Source: Hymenolepis diminuta
Taxonomy: Eukaryota > Platyhelminthes > Cestoda > Cyclophyllidea > Hymenolepididae
Reading direction: 5' to 3'
Assembly (NCBI GenBank): GCA_900708905.1
Contig: CAADRB010000019.1
Span: forward strand, 2,329,173-2,393,172
Length of the DNA: 64,000 nucleotides
Shown here in pieces: positions 13,553 to 25,420 of this stretch. The notes beneath the pieces were generated by a model, which saw only the letters and a list, made by a program, of their open reading frames with translations, did no database searches and was not told the DNA's origin. A program made the position numbers and the translations under genes. Position 1 is the first letter of the stretch. Each line of letters opens with the position of its first letter.

Positions 13553-13560
13553 ATTATATA
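13553..13560 (-). promoter_or_regulatory. TATA box of the acidic repeat gene
   Basis: On the minus strand the sequence reads TATATAAT, preceded by a GTGGGGG stretch, about 86 bp upstream of the ATG at 13467. Spacing suits a TATA-driven promoter with a 5' leader of some 55-60 nt. Predicted from sequence only. Confidence 0.5.
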
Positions 13561-13561
13561 C

Positions 13562-14661
13562 CCCCACAATCTTAATCGATCGATTGCATAACGGTGACTC
13601 CAAAAACGTTTCGTGATGGATCGTGGCAGGTAAAATATATGCAACTACGCATGCGGAGCATTTTTTTCTTTAAAAATTCTCAATGTAATAACTTTATCAA
13701 AATTATGAATATTTACTTATGATATGGTTTTGTTAGTGTCATAAAATAAACGATAAAACTTTAGACTATTTATAACGCTAGTAATTTTATTCGAAACTTA
13801 TCTTGAAACTAATGATTTTTCTTACTTATAAAAAAATTTTTTTCGCGTGTTTTTATTGATGCTAATCGTAAAGTCAACCACTTGAACAAGGTTTTAAAAT
13901 AGCATTTGAATAACTGCAATAAAGTGTGAAATGAGATAGAAGGTCAAGATTAGGTTGGAAAGGAAGTTAAGTTAAACTATTATATAACAAATCAGAGTTT
14001 GTAGAAATCTTGACTCATTTGAGAGCCTTGATATACTAAGCGGTATCGTTTGTATATTCATGCAGCAATTAACAAGAAAATATGAAACACAGGAGAAAAA
14101 TGGCAAAATCGGGGACGCATTTTACGCCATGAAATACTGTAAAAATCATTAATAATTAACTTTAAATCTGCTAACATAAAATTCAGCCAACTCGATATTG
14201 ATGTTGGAAAGGTGTTTGGAAAAGAATCGAAATTCAAATGAATCCTTCAAATTACTGAACATCAAACACAACTGGTGTAAATGCGTTAACTGCAAATTAC
14301 CTACCATGATCGGCAGTTGTATTTACTCTCAATGTAAACCACATGCCAAGTAACTTTTGAATCGATTATCTAAAATAGTCCGATAACTATTAGACTATTT
14401 TATCTAGTAGATAATTAGATAGATAAATTAAATGAAAAGGAATACTGATATTATTGATAGGTATGATAATGTGTTTATTCTTGGTGTTACTATTGCTTTT
14501 AATAATCAAAAGATTAAATAAGACTCATCACCAGATGACGTGATGATTCCAAAGCTCAAATGAAGTAGGGTTCCACTAACAGTAGTGATTTAAAACTTAT
14601 TTTTATTCTTAAATAAATAAATAATAAAGACTTCTTTTAGGAAATATTAATACGACTCTCA
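13562..14661. other. Intergenic DNA between gene family members
   Basis: AT-rich spacer without supported gene, RNA or transposon remnant. Confidence 0.5.
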
Positions 14662-15002
14662 TCAAGAATCCGAGTCTGAGTCCTTGTCAGATTCGCTGTA
14701 ATCTGAATCTTCCTCAGAATCAGATTCGTCATCTTCTGATGATGATTCATTCCCAGATTCAAACTCCGCCAATTTAGACTCTTTTCCCGATGTTCTTTGT
14801 TTTTTGTTATTTCTCTGATACTGAATAGCCATGGAGCTGGAACTTTTTCTTTAGGTTTTGTGGATTTTGGTATCTCGTGGATCCTATTTAAGTCTTAGAT
14901 TTTTTCATCTTTTTTTAGTGCAGATATTTGAGCTTACTTCTCAACTCGCAGCACCTCCCTCGCTTAATGTCCTGCTCTCAATTTTGCAGTAAGGTTAACC
15001 AT
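14662..15002 (-). pseudogene. Broken paralogue of the acidic serine-rich gene (copy 2)
   Basis: Starts with an ATG at 15002 (MVNLTAKLRAG), corresponding to the basic N-terminus of the intact gene. Glutamine-like positions have become TAA: the frame stops after 12 codons and again about 13 codons later. The acidic tail is open in another frame and reads ESGNESSSEDDESDSEEDSD, ending at a TGA at 14662-14664. The length is not a multiple of three. It is much shorter than the intact copy and lacks the 14-residue repeats. Confidence 0.68.
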
Positions 15003-15565
15003 TTGATTTTGATATTTTAAGAAGAATTATTAATAATAACGTCAATCCTACCGACAAAACTTACTATTCGGCTGTTGATTACTAATGTCGTTAAAAATGT
15101 TTATGGTATTGTTATCATTTTGTTTTAACGTTAAAATTATTAGCGTTTAAATCGTGTAAAAATCAGTGTTTATTATTAATGCGGCACTAACCTAAAACTA
15201 TTGTATCAGTGTATATTTATATTAGAATAAAATCTAATAGATATTAAATTACCGTTATTTTTTAAATCACACATATTTTGGTGTAAAAATGGCAGATCTA
15301 TTGACGTGCCTTGAGTGTTTACACTTACCCAGATTCCATCCAAAACATGATTCGATAAATTCAACTTAATATTATTAATCTTTCACTTATGCTAGATATC
15401 CTAATTTTATGCAACTTTAATGATTGCTCAAGATATATAGATAAAGCAATTCGTAATTTTATATAATTCTCAGCTTTTGAAGTTCATGTAATATAAATTA
15501 ATAAAATTTCACGAAATATGAAAATTAATGTATAGTAAGTGGTTCAATTAAAAATACATTATTAT
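15003..15565. other. Intergenic DNA
   Basis: No gene or repeat recognised between paralogues 2 and 3. Confidence 0.45.
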
Positions 15566-16285
15566 TCAATTTGACCTTTTGGTATGGTTCCTATTCTCGG
15601 ATTTCGTTATATCATCTCCTGGCATATGAGGTTTTGATTCTGACGTTGGCTCCTTAACTATTTCTTTCTCTAATTCCTCTTCATTGAAATCCTCTTTTAA
15701 AGAAGAGTCATCAGAAAATTCCTTTTCCAGTTTTTTCTGATTCCTCTGAATCCAATTCTTCGTCTGAACATTCTGAGTCCGAGTTCTATTCGAATTCAAT
15801 GGAAGACCTACCAGAATTTCCATTCTCTGAATCTTAATTTCCATTATCGGATAATAGTTTAACCCCATACTCACTCTCTGCGTCCTAACAAATAGATTTC
15901 TCCTTTATTTTCAACTTTTTTATACATTTTTTTCTCATTCTTCTACCTTGTGATTAAGACAGGTGAGCTCTCTTCAATGGACGCCGACTTATTCTTCTCT
16001 CCACTCTTGGTCCCTTCATCATTGAAATTGTTTCCGATATATTTCCTTTCCTCTTCCTTTTTTATTTTTACTTTTCTTATTTTTCTTCCTGTCCAAGAAT
16101 GGGGCAGGTGATGGAAAAAAACTATCATTGACGAATTTAGTAGTTGCTTGAGTTTTAACTCCCAGCGGGCGTTCTTCTTTAACTACCTTCACTTTCTTGA
16201 TTTTTCCTGCTCTCTTTCGAGTAGATTCCTTTTCTTTCCTCTCAGCTCGTCTCTCATTCCTTATCTCAAGCCTTGTTTATCAAAA
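15566..16285 (-). pseudogene. Broken paralogue of the acidic serine-rich gene (copy 3)
   Basis: Near 16285 the minus strand reads AF, two stops, then RLEIRNERRAERKEKE, which fits the basic N-terminal block of the family. A lysine-rich middle follows. The frame then shifts at least twice: one open segment spans 15943-16128, and another at 15566-15874 ends in a Glu-rich tail. A different frame of the same DNA gives the family-type acidic string NSDSECSDEELDSEE. The multiple frame changes and stops mark it as a pseudogene. Confidence 0.55.
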
Positions 16286-17629
16286 GGCTACTGATTTCTA
16301 ATAATAAAATTGATTTTTGCATTAAAAAATCACATTCGTACCCGGATTTGTTTTTTTAATGGCATATATTAAAGCACAAACCAAAATTAGTATAAAACTT
16401 TTAGGGAAATCCCCTATTAGATGTATAAAAGTTATTATACAATAAAATATCCTATATCAACGTTAATTCAATGAAAATTTAAGTTTTGCAGTATAAGATG
16501 AAGTTTTACGCCTTTGAGTTAATTATCGCCTGTAAGTTACAGCATAAGACTACATTCCAACATATTTTTCAAAGTCAACCCCAGTCTCAGCTGTGTTGCT
16601 GCTCCTATCCGCGTAAAAATATAAATACTTTATCAAATTCACAATAAATGTTAAAGACGAAATAAATTAGTTTTAATTATTAGACAAAACAAAATAAAGA
16701 TCATCTGCACCTTCCAAAAAATGAATTTTGGCATTTTTTTATGACACTCATCAATGTCAATTTGGGGTTACTTGTTCTTTAATATTAATCAATTGTTTAT
16801 CAATGATACTTCAAAGAGCAGTTCTTAAAAGGCAAAGTTTCAATGTTAATATTTTAGATCTAATGAGTACTTTTCAATTTTCTCTATTAACTTAAATAAG
16901 GTGGTGGGGGGAGCTACGTAAATCTTTGACAGAATATAATATCCATTGAACTATATATGGAATACCCGATTATCTAGTCTATCAAAAGAAACCTATTTTG
17001 ACTTATAAAAAGCTTTTTTAAAATAATTTATGAGCATAAAAATACAGCACTTCAGATGTTATTTAAACTTTTCACCTAGATCATGTGAAAACGCCCCTCT
17101 TCTGTTCTGCCGAAATGGATAAACTATCGGGTAATCAAAAATTTTAAATATAGTTGACAGTTAATTATCCAAATATATATAGAGGTGTTAGTGCCTATCT
17201 TGTAATTTATTATGGACAAGCATGTTTCCATGTCACGATACATGCTCCCAAGTCGTTGTCGATTGAGGAGTGACAATAATTAAAGATTTACCAGTTAATG
17301 AAAACTTACCTCAAAGAAATATATTAGGTTTCTAGATCATCATTTTTAATTGTGCGGTCAGTATTTAAATAGTTTCACCACTAATAAAAATAAATTTTTG
17401 CGTTATTTTTAGTATGAATGTATAAAATAATATTTAACAAAATATAATATACAATTATAGTGTTTATTAATCTTTACTCAAACGATAGTCATTTAAATGA
17501 AAATGTATGCATATAAAATGGCGGTCTATTATGCCTTTCAGATTATAATTTACTTCGTTTTTATCGTTTTCCTTTGTTTTGCTTTTGCCTTTCAAAGATA
17601 ATAAAGAAAACTTTTGTCTCATGTGCGTC
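16286..17629. other. Intergenic DNA
   Basis: AT-rich, no supported gene. A run of G (GGTGGTGGGGGGAG) at about 16901-16914 is the only local oddity. Confidence 0.45.
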
Positions 17630-18293
17630 TAAGGTCTTAAATTTTCTTCTGAGGACTTCAAATCAGCCTTGTTAGCTCTAAGTATTGACTCTGTGTTTTT
17701 TCTCTTTTTTCTTCTGGTTCTTCTTCTGACTCGTCTTTTGTCTCTTCATTTGATTCTTCAGCTGACGCTTCTTCTGATTCTTTTGACACTTCTATAAATT
17801 TATCTTCAGATTCTCTCTTTTCTGAATTTTCTTCTTTTGAGTCTACATCGCTGTATTAAAATTCCGTCTCTGAGTCTTTCTACTTTTTGAGGCCTTTTCT
17901 GCCCTTTTCTTGGCAAACTTCTTAGAGACTTTTGCTTGTCGTACATTTTCGGCTTTTCCTTTATGTTGTCATCCTCCGATTCAGTCCTGGACTCCACAGA
18001 TTCTTCGAAATATCTAAATCTTCTTCATTTTCAGTTTCTATTTCCGTTTCGGTTTCAGATTCTTCGCCGCTTTCATTTGGTTTACTCAGTTTATTTTCCC
18101 TTTTTTGTTTTTCTTCTTAACATCACGTCCTCGCTTATTTCTTAATTTCTTTGTCTTTGATCTCCTCTGATTCCTTGTGATTTTCCATATCTTTATGACC
18201 CCTCTCCATCTTTTTTTCTCGAATTTATCGATTTCGTTTACCGCTACTTTCTCCTTCATTTTCATCTTTGGGTTTGCGACGAAAAAAGTCCAT
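17630..18293 (-). pseudogene. Broken Lys/Glu-rich gene, distant relative (copy 4)
   Basis: An ATG at 18293 opens a frame reading MDFFRRKPKDENEGESS that stops after 22 codons. Downstream, different frames encode strongly charged segments: a lysine-rich block, then an acidic block (GEESETETEIETENEEDLD), then a Lys/Glu/Ser block (EESNEETKDESEEEPEEK) ending near 17630. Basic-then-acidic order and same-strand position suggest kinship with the acidic serine-rich genes, but the N-terminus is not clearly homologous. It may be a separate charged-repeat gene. Stops and frame changes argue against function unless short introns were missed. Confidence 0.45.
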
Positions 18294-21200
18294 AAGCCCA
18301 CGATCATTTTTTCGCCCACTTTGGGATTTACTGAATAGTATTTTTGTTTATGACAATCAAACAAAATGAATAAATAGATATTGAAATAACTCCCAGTTTT
18401 TATTTTCAGTATTTCATAGCAAAAAGATCGCTTAATTAATGTCAAGGAAAAAACATGATTTTGAATAATGATTAGATAATTTTCCGTGACGAAATTAATG
18501 TTTTATTTATGTTTCCTTCCCCTTTTTATTGAAATAATCACTAACTATATTTTTTTTAATATAAAGTAAAAGGAACCACTGTATATTGTACATAGTTCAA
18601 ACGGGAAGATAATAAGTTTTGCTACAACTATGAGGGCTTGTATTTTTCCTCCTTCAATATAATAACGCTTATAAAACAAACAACAGGAACGTATATGAGA
18701 TCCTGATCGTTAAGTCTTCCACTTAATAAGGACTCGTAACTGTATGCATTCAATCCATGGGGGTATTTTGACATAACTTTGGTGATAAAGTTTAATTTTC
18801 GATTAACTCCTCTGATGATGACTTGCCATTTCTCGTCATGCACCATATATAGAAATTGCAATTGGTCACAATTCTGTTAGACAATTAGAGGAACTCGAAT
18901 AATATAACTGTATGAAATGGGCAACCATCAACAGACATCTAAAATGCACAAAATCGGAAGTGATCTAACCTTATTGTGTTTGAAATGGCATGCACATGCA
19001 CACATGGGTTAGTGATACATCTTTTCACAGTTTATCTGTCTTTACATCTATCTTTTTTATTTGTTAATAAAAATTAGTATAACTACTCCAGGGAACGTGA
19101 AATGAATTTACAGTCTTAACTGGTAGAGATATATATAAGCAAATACAATATCAATCTCTTGTATTTACCATTAATTTTCGAATTCCTGCATTATTTTCTA
19201 CTAGTTTGGAAATATTAGCCTTTAAAGAAAGGCGTTTTTAATTACAATGTCTAGAATTGTCTATCATGCTTAATATCCTCTTTCTCACCCAATGCATCCA
19301 TCATATTCGGATTACCGTTTTGTTTATTCACAGTTAATTATTTATTATTCTAATGTCATTCAAACATCGTACCTGCTTGTTATTTTGCTTTTAAAATTAC
19401 AAGTACATACTTCTCTCAAGTATGAATAAACAGTTGTTTTAATACTTAGGCTAAATTTAGATTGAAACTGTCTAAGTAATGTGACATTTACCCATATATA
19501 TATATATATGTAATTATATTTTGAACATTCTAAAAATAGTAAACTATGTATGGGAGGAAAACAGTAGAAGTGCAATTGTATTAGCTCCTGTAAGTACTTT
19601 TGACCTGAGACAATTATATTTCAGTTACCTTGTGCGAAACTATTATACCACCAACGAAGAGGCCATATAGGGCATTGATTTAATTGTATCCCAATATCCA
19701 AAACCACATCGATGAAACAATATATTTGAATTGATAAATTGACTGATTCGTTTATTTTCAATGACAAATTGCAATTCTTATTTCAAATTCTTTTTCATGT
19801 CCAACCAGAGTAATTACAGTTGAAATCGCCTCATTCTTGACAAATATCATATTGACGAGCATTTTAGAAGATTACTCCCCCATATTGATTAACTAATTGA
19901 GTGATTCTGGTTTTTAGGTTTACAATTTTGCCGACAGGGTAGATACATACATAACATAATACCTGTTATGCTATTTCTTAAAAGTATAGGAGACCCTACT
20001 TCTCTTTTTCCCCTTTATATCTCCCAATATTACTAACATTCCGAATATACTATATTTAAGTATTTGCATTCTGCATTTTTCTTACGAAGTATTAAGTATT
20101 AATGCAGACACGTTTAGAATAATAACTTAATCACAACCCTGATTTTATTTGAACAAAGATACCCTCACATTTGTTTTTCGTGAAACATGTTCCAAAGATA
20201 TGCGCACAGAATTTGGTGGAAAATAAATCATGTATTGTCCACATTAAAACATTTCAAGTTGTTTTCTCCTCTATATGAAAATATGAACATGAATAAACTG
20301 GATAAATATAAAATAACTTACTTTTTCAGAATAAAGTTGAATGGATTTACATATGTAAATTGGATATGATGTTGTAGTGAAATTCAGTTAAGAAGATAAG
20401 AAGTTATTTGATTTACCCCGTTGAAATTTTTCTGCCATTTAAGCCCATTATTACCAAGTATTCTTCTTCTATTAGGCAAATTAAATACGTAGTTATCGAA
20501 TAGGATAAAAGGCTGAAAAAGAAACAATAGTATATTCCTTAAGTATAGATTACCTTCAGGTGGATTAGGACTTTATTTTACGAGATCAAAGTGCTTTAAA
20601 TTACGTTTTTATAAAATAGCGCACTAGTAAGGGGTATTTACTCCGTGTATTTTCTACAACAATATAAAAGACAATTTTGTCTTTTTTCACAGAATAACAT
20701 AAAATAGAGCAGAAGTCCTTAGAATAGTTATATTTGACAGCTTAGAACTTTAACGGGTTTCTCAGTCTTAAAACGGAAGAAAAAAAAGAAATCGGTGCTG
20801 ATTTTCTAAAATATTACTTAAAAATTCCCCCTTTCAGGGTGAAAACATATATATTTAAAGATGACCATTAATAAAAATTGCTCTCAATAAGTTTCTTAAA
20901 TGCTTTGATTGCTTTGTCAATATAAAATAAATTAAAGAGCACCGCCTTATTTCAGAAAGCTGAGCCGTTATTCATTCTGGAACATTTATCATATAACATA
21001 CAAATAAAAGCGAAAGATGTAAGAAATCTTATGTGCATGCATTACTTGATATACACGCGAATTTACAATGCCCACGAATTAATGTCGATGATAAACACAA
21101 TAGACATATTTTCTTCCTTTCCTGTCTGTTCGAAACGCATTATTTTGTTTACCAACCAACAAAACCAAAATTGCATGGTTTTCTGATTTGCATAAACTCA

Positions 21201-21939
21201 AATGGACTTTTAATGTTATGAAATTCAATTGATTGCATCTCAGTGGAACAGATTTTCTCCTACACTACACTAGGATCTATTAATTAAGTAGTTAGGTATG
21301 CAATAAATAAATAGTCTTTTTTTCCCCATGTGTTTTCGTGAAATCACTTAGGCTCGTAATATTATTATTTTTAATAGACATTTTCACAAACGATCCCTCT
21401 TATTTGGTCTGTTTTTTCGGAAATTCGAGTCAAAAGGAGGACAAAACTTTCTACACAATTCTTACTGAGGAGAGTTTAATTCGCAGTTTTCTGTCCTGAA
21501 ATCCTGGATCTCTCTACAATTTGTGTTGCGATAGTTCCTTCTTTGCCTTATAGACCATTTTGTTTTGGGGCGCTCTATTCAGCTAGAATTTAGCCTCGAA
21601 GGCAACTGAGTAGCAGTAAAGGGTGAAGATCAGCATTTTGTATTTTCTCTCTCTCATATTTTTCAATTTCTTCTGATAAAAGTGGGAAACAAAAGTACAT
21701 CTGAATAAACCTTTTTTATGTTCTTTGGGAGTGACACCAATATCCATAGATAATAATCTCAATCACTTCAGACTTATTAAGGCGTATGTTTGATCCGGCA
21801 TTTTGCGGTTCGCAGGCAATAAAAATATTATCCTATTCTAAGGTGAGATTACAATTCAATCGACCTTCATCGATTGGTCTGACGTAAATGCCTGATAACA
21901 TTTTATTTCAATTATTGTTATGCAACGCCCTCTAAGTAT
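18294..21939. other. Long region without confident gene
   Basis: AT-rich DNA. A minus-strand open stretch at 18628-18861 encodes 77 residues of fairly protein-like composition (contains HDEKWQVIIRGVNRKLNF and KYPHGLNAYSYE). I do not recognise it and see no flanking exons, so it is only noted. A short (TA)n run lies near 19495-19509. A moderately GC-richer patch at about 21400-21700 has no recognisable content. Confidence 0.45.
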
Positions 21940-22567
21940 TCCAATTGTATGATTTGCCATTAAAACATGCACCTCACTCTGAGATGTTAGGCGTAGAAGT
22001 ACCATTCAATCATTTCTCGATTCAATCTTCTTTTTTGAAATTCTTACCGAATTTCCACCCTAAATTCATAAATTTGTTGGAAAATTACGAAATCGATGCT
22101 ATTTTTCGCCACTTTATCTTCATACTGATGGATGACTCTCTCTGCATTTCCAAAATTACTCTTTGTTCGCATTCTTTGTGACAATACTTCGGTCTTTCGT
22201 CAACACAGCCGCAGTGACGTCTATAGCTCATTACAGCCCTATCTGTCTTTTCTAAACGAGGTTGCTGATTCTCCTTTAATCCATAACTGTTCCATTTCAT
22301 TTCAAGGTACATCTGCACTCATGCCCTCTCGCGCGTCCCTGGTCAAGTGACTCATAAATCGTCCTTACATTTCCCTCCACACACACGCGCGCAGAAGCAC
22401 GCTTGTCATTTACCTGCTCCCAAGCTCTCCCCTCTCTCTCTTACTCGCTTGAACCCTCATTGTGGTCTGATCAATACCTTTTGGCCTAGTCAGGTCTTGA
22501 TATTCTGCTCTAAAACTGTTGTCGCTGTTGTTAGCTCTCACCTCTTCGCTCTAGTTTTAACTCCTGC
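21940..22567 (+). repeat. LTR-like repeat, family 1, copy A
   Basis: The part from about 22131 onward matches the centre and right arm of the element at 35698-36500: a CTGCATTTCCAAAATTACT stretch, then a CGCGTCC...CAAGTGACTCATA block near 22333-22354, a CT-rich stretch, CATTGTGGTCTGATCAATA near 22459, and GTTGTTAGCTCT near 22528. The same blocks occur in reverse at 46251-46500. The pattern fits the U3/U5 part of an old LTR, but no paired LTR was found for this copy. The upstream part (21940-22130) is included only tentatively. Confidence 0.5.
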
Positions 22568-22729
22568 AATCAAGATCTGGTGCCTTAGTTACCATTATTG
22601 CCGACGATCAATTAGAGATAATTAGCCCTACTTAAAATAATCAGTAGACGAAATTTTATTACAATGATTAGCTAACCCGAAATCCAACGAATCCACGCGA
22701 AAGTCTTAAGTGTTAATCCTGAAGCGCAA
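22568..22729 (+). repeat. Near-perfect copy of a WDR75 exon-intron junction
   Basis: These 162 bp are identical to 27225-27386 except for one base (A here, T there, near position 22590). In the WDR75 locus the segment comprises the last ~53 nt of exon 10 (minus strand) plus the first ~109 nt of the next intron. Identity falls abruptly at the left edge and drops to about three-quarters over the next 20 bp at the right edge. Carrying intron sequence, it is not a retrocopy of mRNA. It abuts LTR-like copy A. Confidence 0.85.
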
Positions 22730-23760
22730 TCAAAAATTGATCTGGTCCATTAGTTCCTACAATCCGGTAACCTCCAGATCAGTAATCTCTGTTCTTTTTA
22801 GTCCTTAAAATTTGCTGCAATATAAAAGCCACCTACTATATGGTATTTCTCTCCTCACATCTAAATCTGGTCCATTTACGTATTCCCGGAAAACAGAAAA
22901 AATTGGCCGAATTTTTAGTAAATATTGCATATCAAGGGATATAATATTTCGGTTTATAAAACCGAGGCAGACTGTAGCATGAAGAACTTTACCTGCTAAT
23001 TACTTAATCATTCGAAATATCAGAATTATTGCAGTAACATATTGGTTATTTCTTACTGCGTTCTGCATTGTTAAAAATTGAGTCATATCAGCTCCACAAT
23101 TTTATGTTCATGTAATATCATGTTTGAACATTCTTTCTTCTTAGCCCTGGAATACCAAGTAAATTGAAGTGTTAAGGTCGGCCATTGTTAAATAACCAGC
23201 CAATTGGCTCAAAATAGTGTTAATTTCCTCAGCAGTGTAGGTAACAAATCATGAAATGTGAATATTGAAATGAGAAATACCCTGCATATAAATATCCAAA
23301 TACGCGATTCCAAAAATCAAAAGAAGTTAGACTCTTTGATACCCTGACGTTGCTCTCAACATCCTATTGATTTTTTTAGCTCTCCCACAATGAAATATAA
23401 CTGTCTTTTGCTTGTTGTGGGTCGTCATGCAGTACAGAATTGAATAATAATAGCACTGAACGGCAGACTCTAGTAAATAGCACAATAACACAAAGGTGGA
23501 TAAAAGGTGCTGTCTGAATATATGAATATTAGCGAGATCTCACTCATACACTTGTCAGGGATTATCATCTTACTGAGAACACAAGGAAAATAATGCACGG
23601 CATAGGGGTATACGAATTAAACTCAGCCGCACAAGGATGACGCAGCGATGAATGAGAGTATAAATAATAATGGCAATCTTGTAACAACAGACGTATTGTG
23701 ACCATGCAACAACGAACACGATGACGCCTAATCAATCCAGTCGATTGATTCAGATGCACC
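22730..23760. other. Region without supported gene
   Basis: No gene or clear repeat seen. The right end (23400-23760) is more GC-balanced than its surroundings and runs into the family 2 LTR-like repeat. Confidence 0.4.
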
Positions 23761-23773
23761 TTCGGAGGTGCAT
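23754..23773. other. Perfect 8-bp inverted repeat (hairpin)
   Basis: ATGCACCT and AGGTGCAT surround a TCGG loop. A UUCG-type tetraloop context would give a stable RNA hairpin. No associated gene or ribozyme core was seen, and chance is possible. Confidence 0.5.
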
Positions 23774-24060
23774 TGGGAACAACATTGTTGTCAAGCCTCT
23801 ATCCAGACTTTGTTCTTAGACTCATTGTTTTACTTCTAGGTTATCTGTCCCTTTGCACACGTATCCATCTACGCATTTCTCGCATCTCCACAAACACAAG
23901 TCTCTCGCTACCCTGAGTTTCCCTTTTCTCTCTGGTCTCCCCTTTTTCCATCTTATCTTATTCAGTGGTGAGGATCGAATGAAGTTAGAGGAGTGGTAAC
24001 TCAGCTAGGCTCTGTGGGCCTTGGATACTAAACATCTGCTCTTATCGCATATAAGCATAC
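23774..24060 (+). repeat. LTR-end/primer-site-like repeat, family 2, copy 2
   Basis: A pyrimidine-rich stretch leads to ATTCAG followed by TGGTGAGGATCGAA at about 23966 and AGCTAGGCTCTG near 24004. This matches the arrangement near 7968 (TGGTGACGATCGAA, AGCTAGACTCC). It is consistent with an LTR end and primer-binding site, but no coding remnant of a retrotransposon was found next to it. Confidence 0.35.
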
Positions 24061-25420
24061 GACCAATTAAAATGGCAGTCACATGTGCAGAGAACGCTCA
24101 AGTAAAGACTGAAGCATGTTTTTAATCCATTTCAGTCCAATTCCTCCTTAATAATTCACGAGCATTTATCACGTGTTAAGATAGGGCACAACTTGGGCTT
24201 ATAACCGGGTTCTCACGGGGGCGTAAAAAATGAAGGCGCTTTCAAAATTCAGTATTCTTGTTCTCTCAACGAAAATTTTTAGGCAAAGGGACATTCTATA
24301 CAAAGCATATCGCTAAAATTCACGAAAAGATTTACATTATCACATTTAAAGTAGGCTTTAATCGTTCCAAGTATGAAGAAATCTTCTTCATGAACATTTG
24401 TAACGCAATTAACGGGCCATTGCAATTTTCCACTCTTAACTAATTTGGGCGTGATAATTAACCATTGGTAATTTAATTGTATATTATGAAGAATATTCAC
24501 ATCTAATAGCGGAAATTCTTCTATTTTTAAATTTTCACGAGGAAAAATATCAGGAAATAGAGAAAAGATAAAAATCCACAAACTGATGTGAAAGCAATGA
24601 AATCCGCGAGTCTTCTTAATAAATGCACAATTTTTAGGGAATTTATGGGTTTGTTTTAACTATCCCTGTATTGTTTACAAAAAAGATCCTATTATTAGCT
24701 CCGCCTTAAAAGTTGGCACTGTTGGAAACAGAACAGCAAAAACGTACTTTCTACTTATTTCTATGAGTGGCCAATTTCAGTTTCACTCATCAGATCGATA
24801 GAATAATCATCAGCGTATACTCAAGTATTCGGTCTTAAAAAGGTACTGAACTGTACAAACAAATGCTGTTTTTAACTACGAGTCACAGTGAGTGGAATGG
24901 CCAACCACACTGGATAAGACCGACTAACACAGAGGGTGGCAGAATTCGAGTTTCTCACCAAGGCGACTTTATGATGATATCCTCCGCCCAAAATAAGTGT
25001 TGGAGTACACCTTCCTAAATGGGCTAAGAAATCTTTACTATTATTGTTATTATGAGTGAAAAAGTCAAAAAAGGGAGATTCAGAGGTAATTTCTTGAAGA
25101 TGTGCGCCAGTAAATATTTATCAAACATATATTTGCGAAATATTTACATTTCGCCTATCTCACCTTCAATACCGACATTGATTAAGTTTTGAAGTAGAAA
25201 AATTGGACGTTTCTAAATCATTACTCAAAAATTAACGCCACCATAAGTCTTCACTTCCAAAAAATACCATAAAACGAGCTCACCACTTATTTCCAAGATT
25301 AGTAAACCCCAACAAAATTCATAATCTCATACACAAGTGCTCTGTTTACTCTTAAAAGTACCAATCTGTACAAATGATGCTTAGCAGTTAAAGCTGGGTC
25401 ACATAAACAAAAGGAAGGAC
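24061..25420. other. Region downstream of WDR75 without supported gene
   Basis: Contains the presumed 3' untranslated and downstream DNA of WDR75 near its right end. Open stretches on both strands at 24258-24581 overlap each other and show no motif. Nothing else recognised. Confidence 0.4.
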
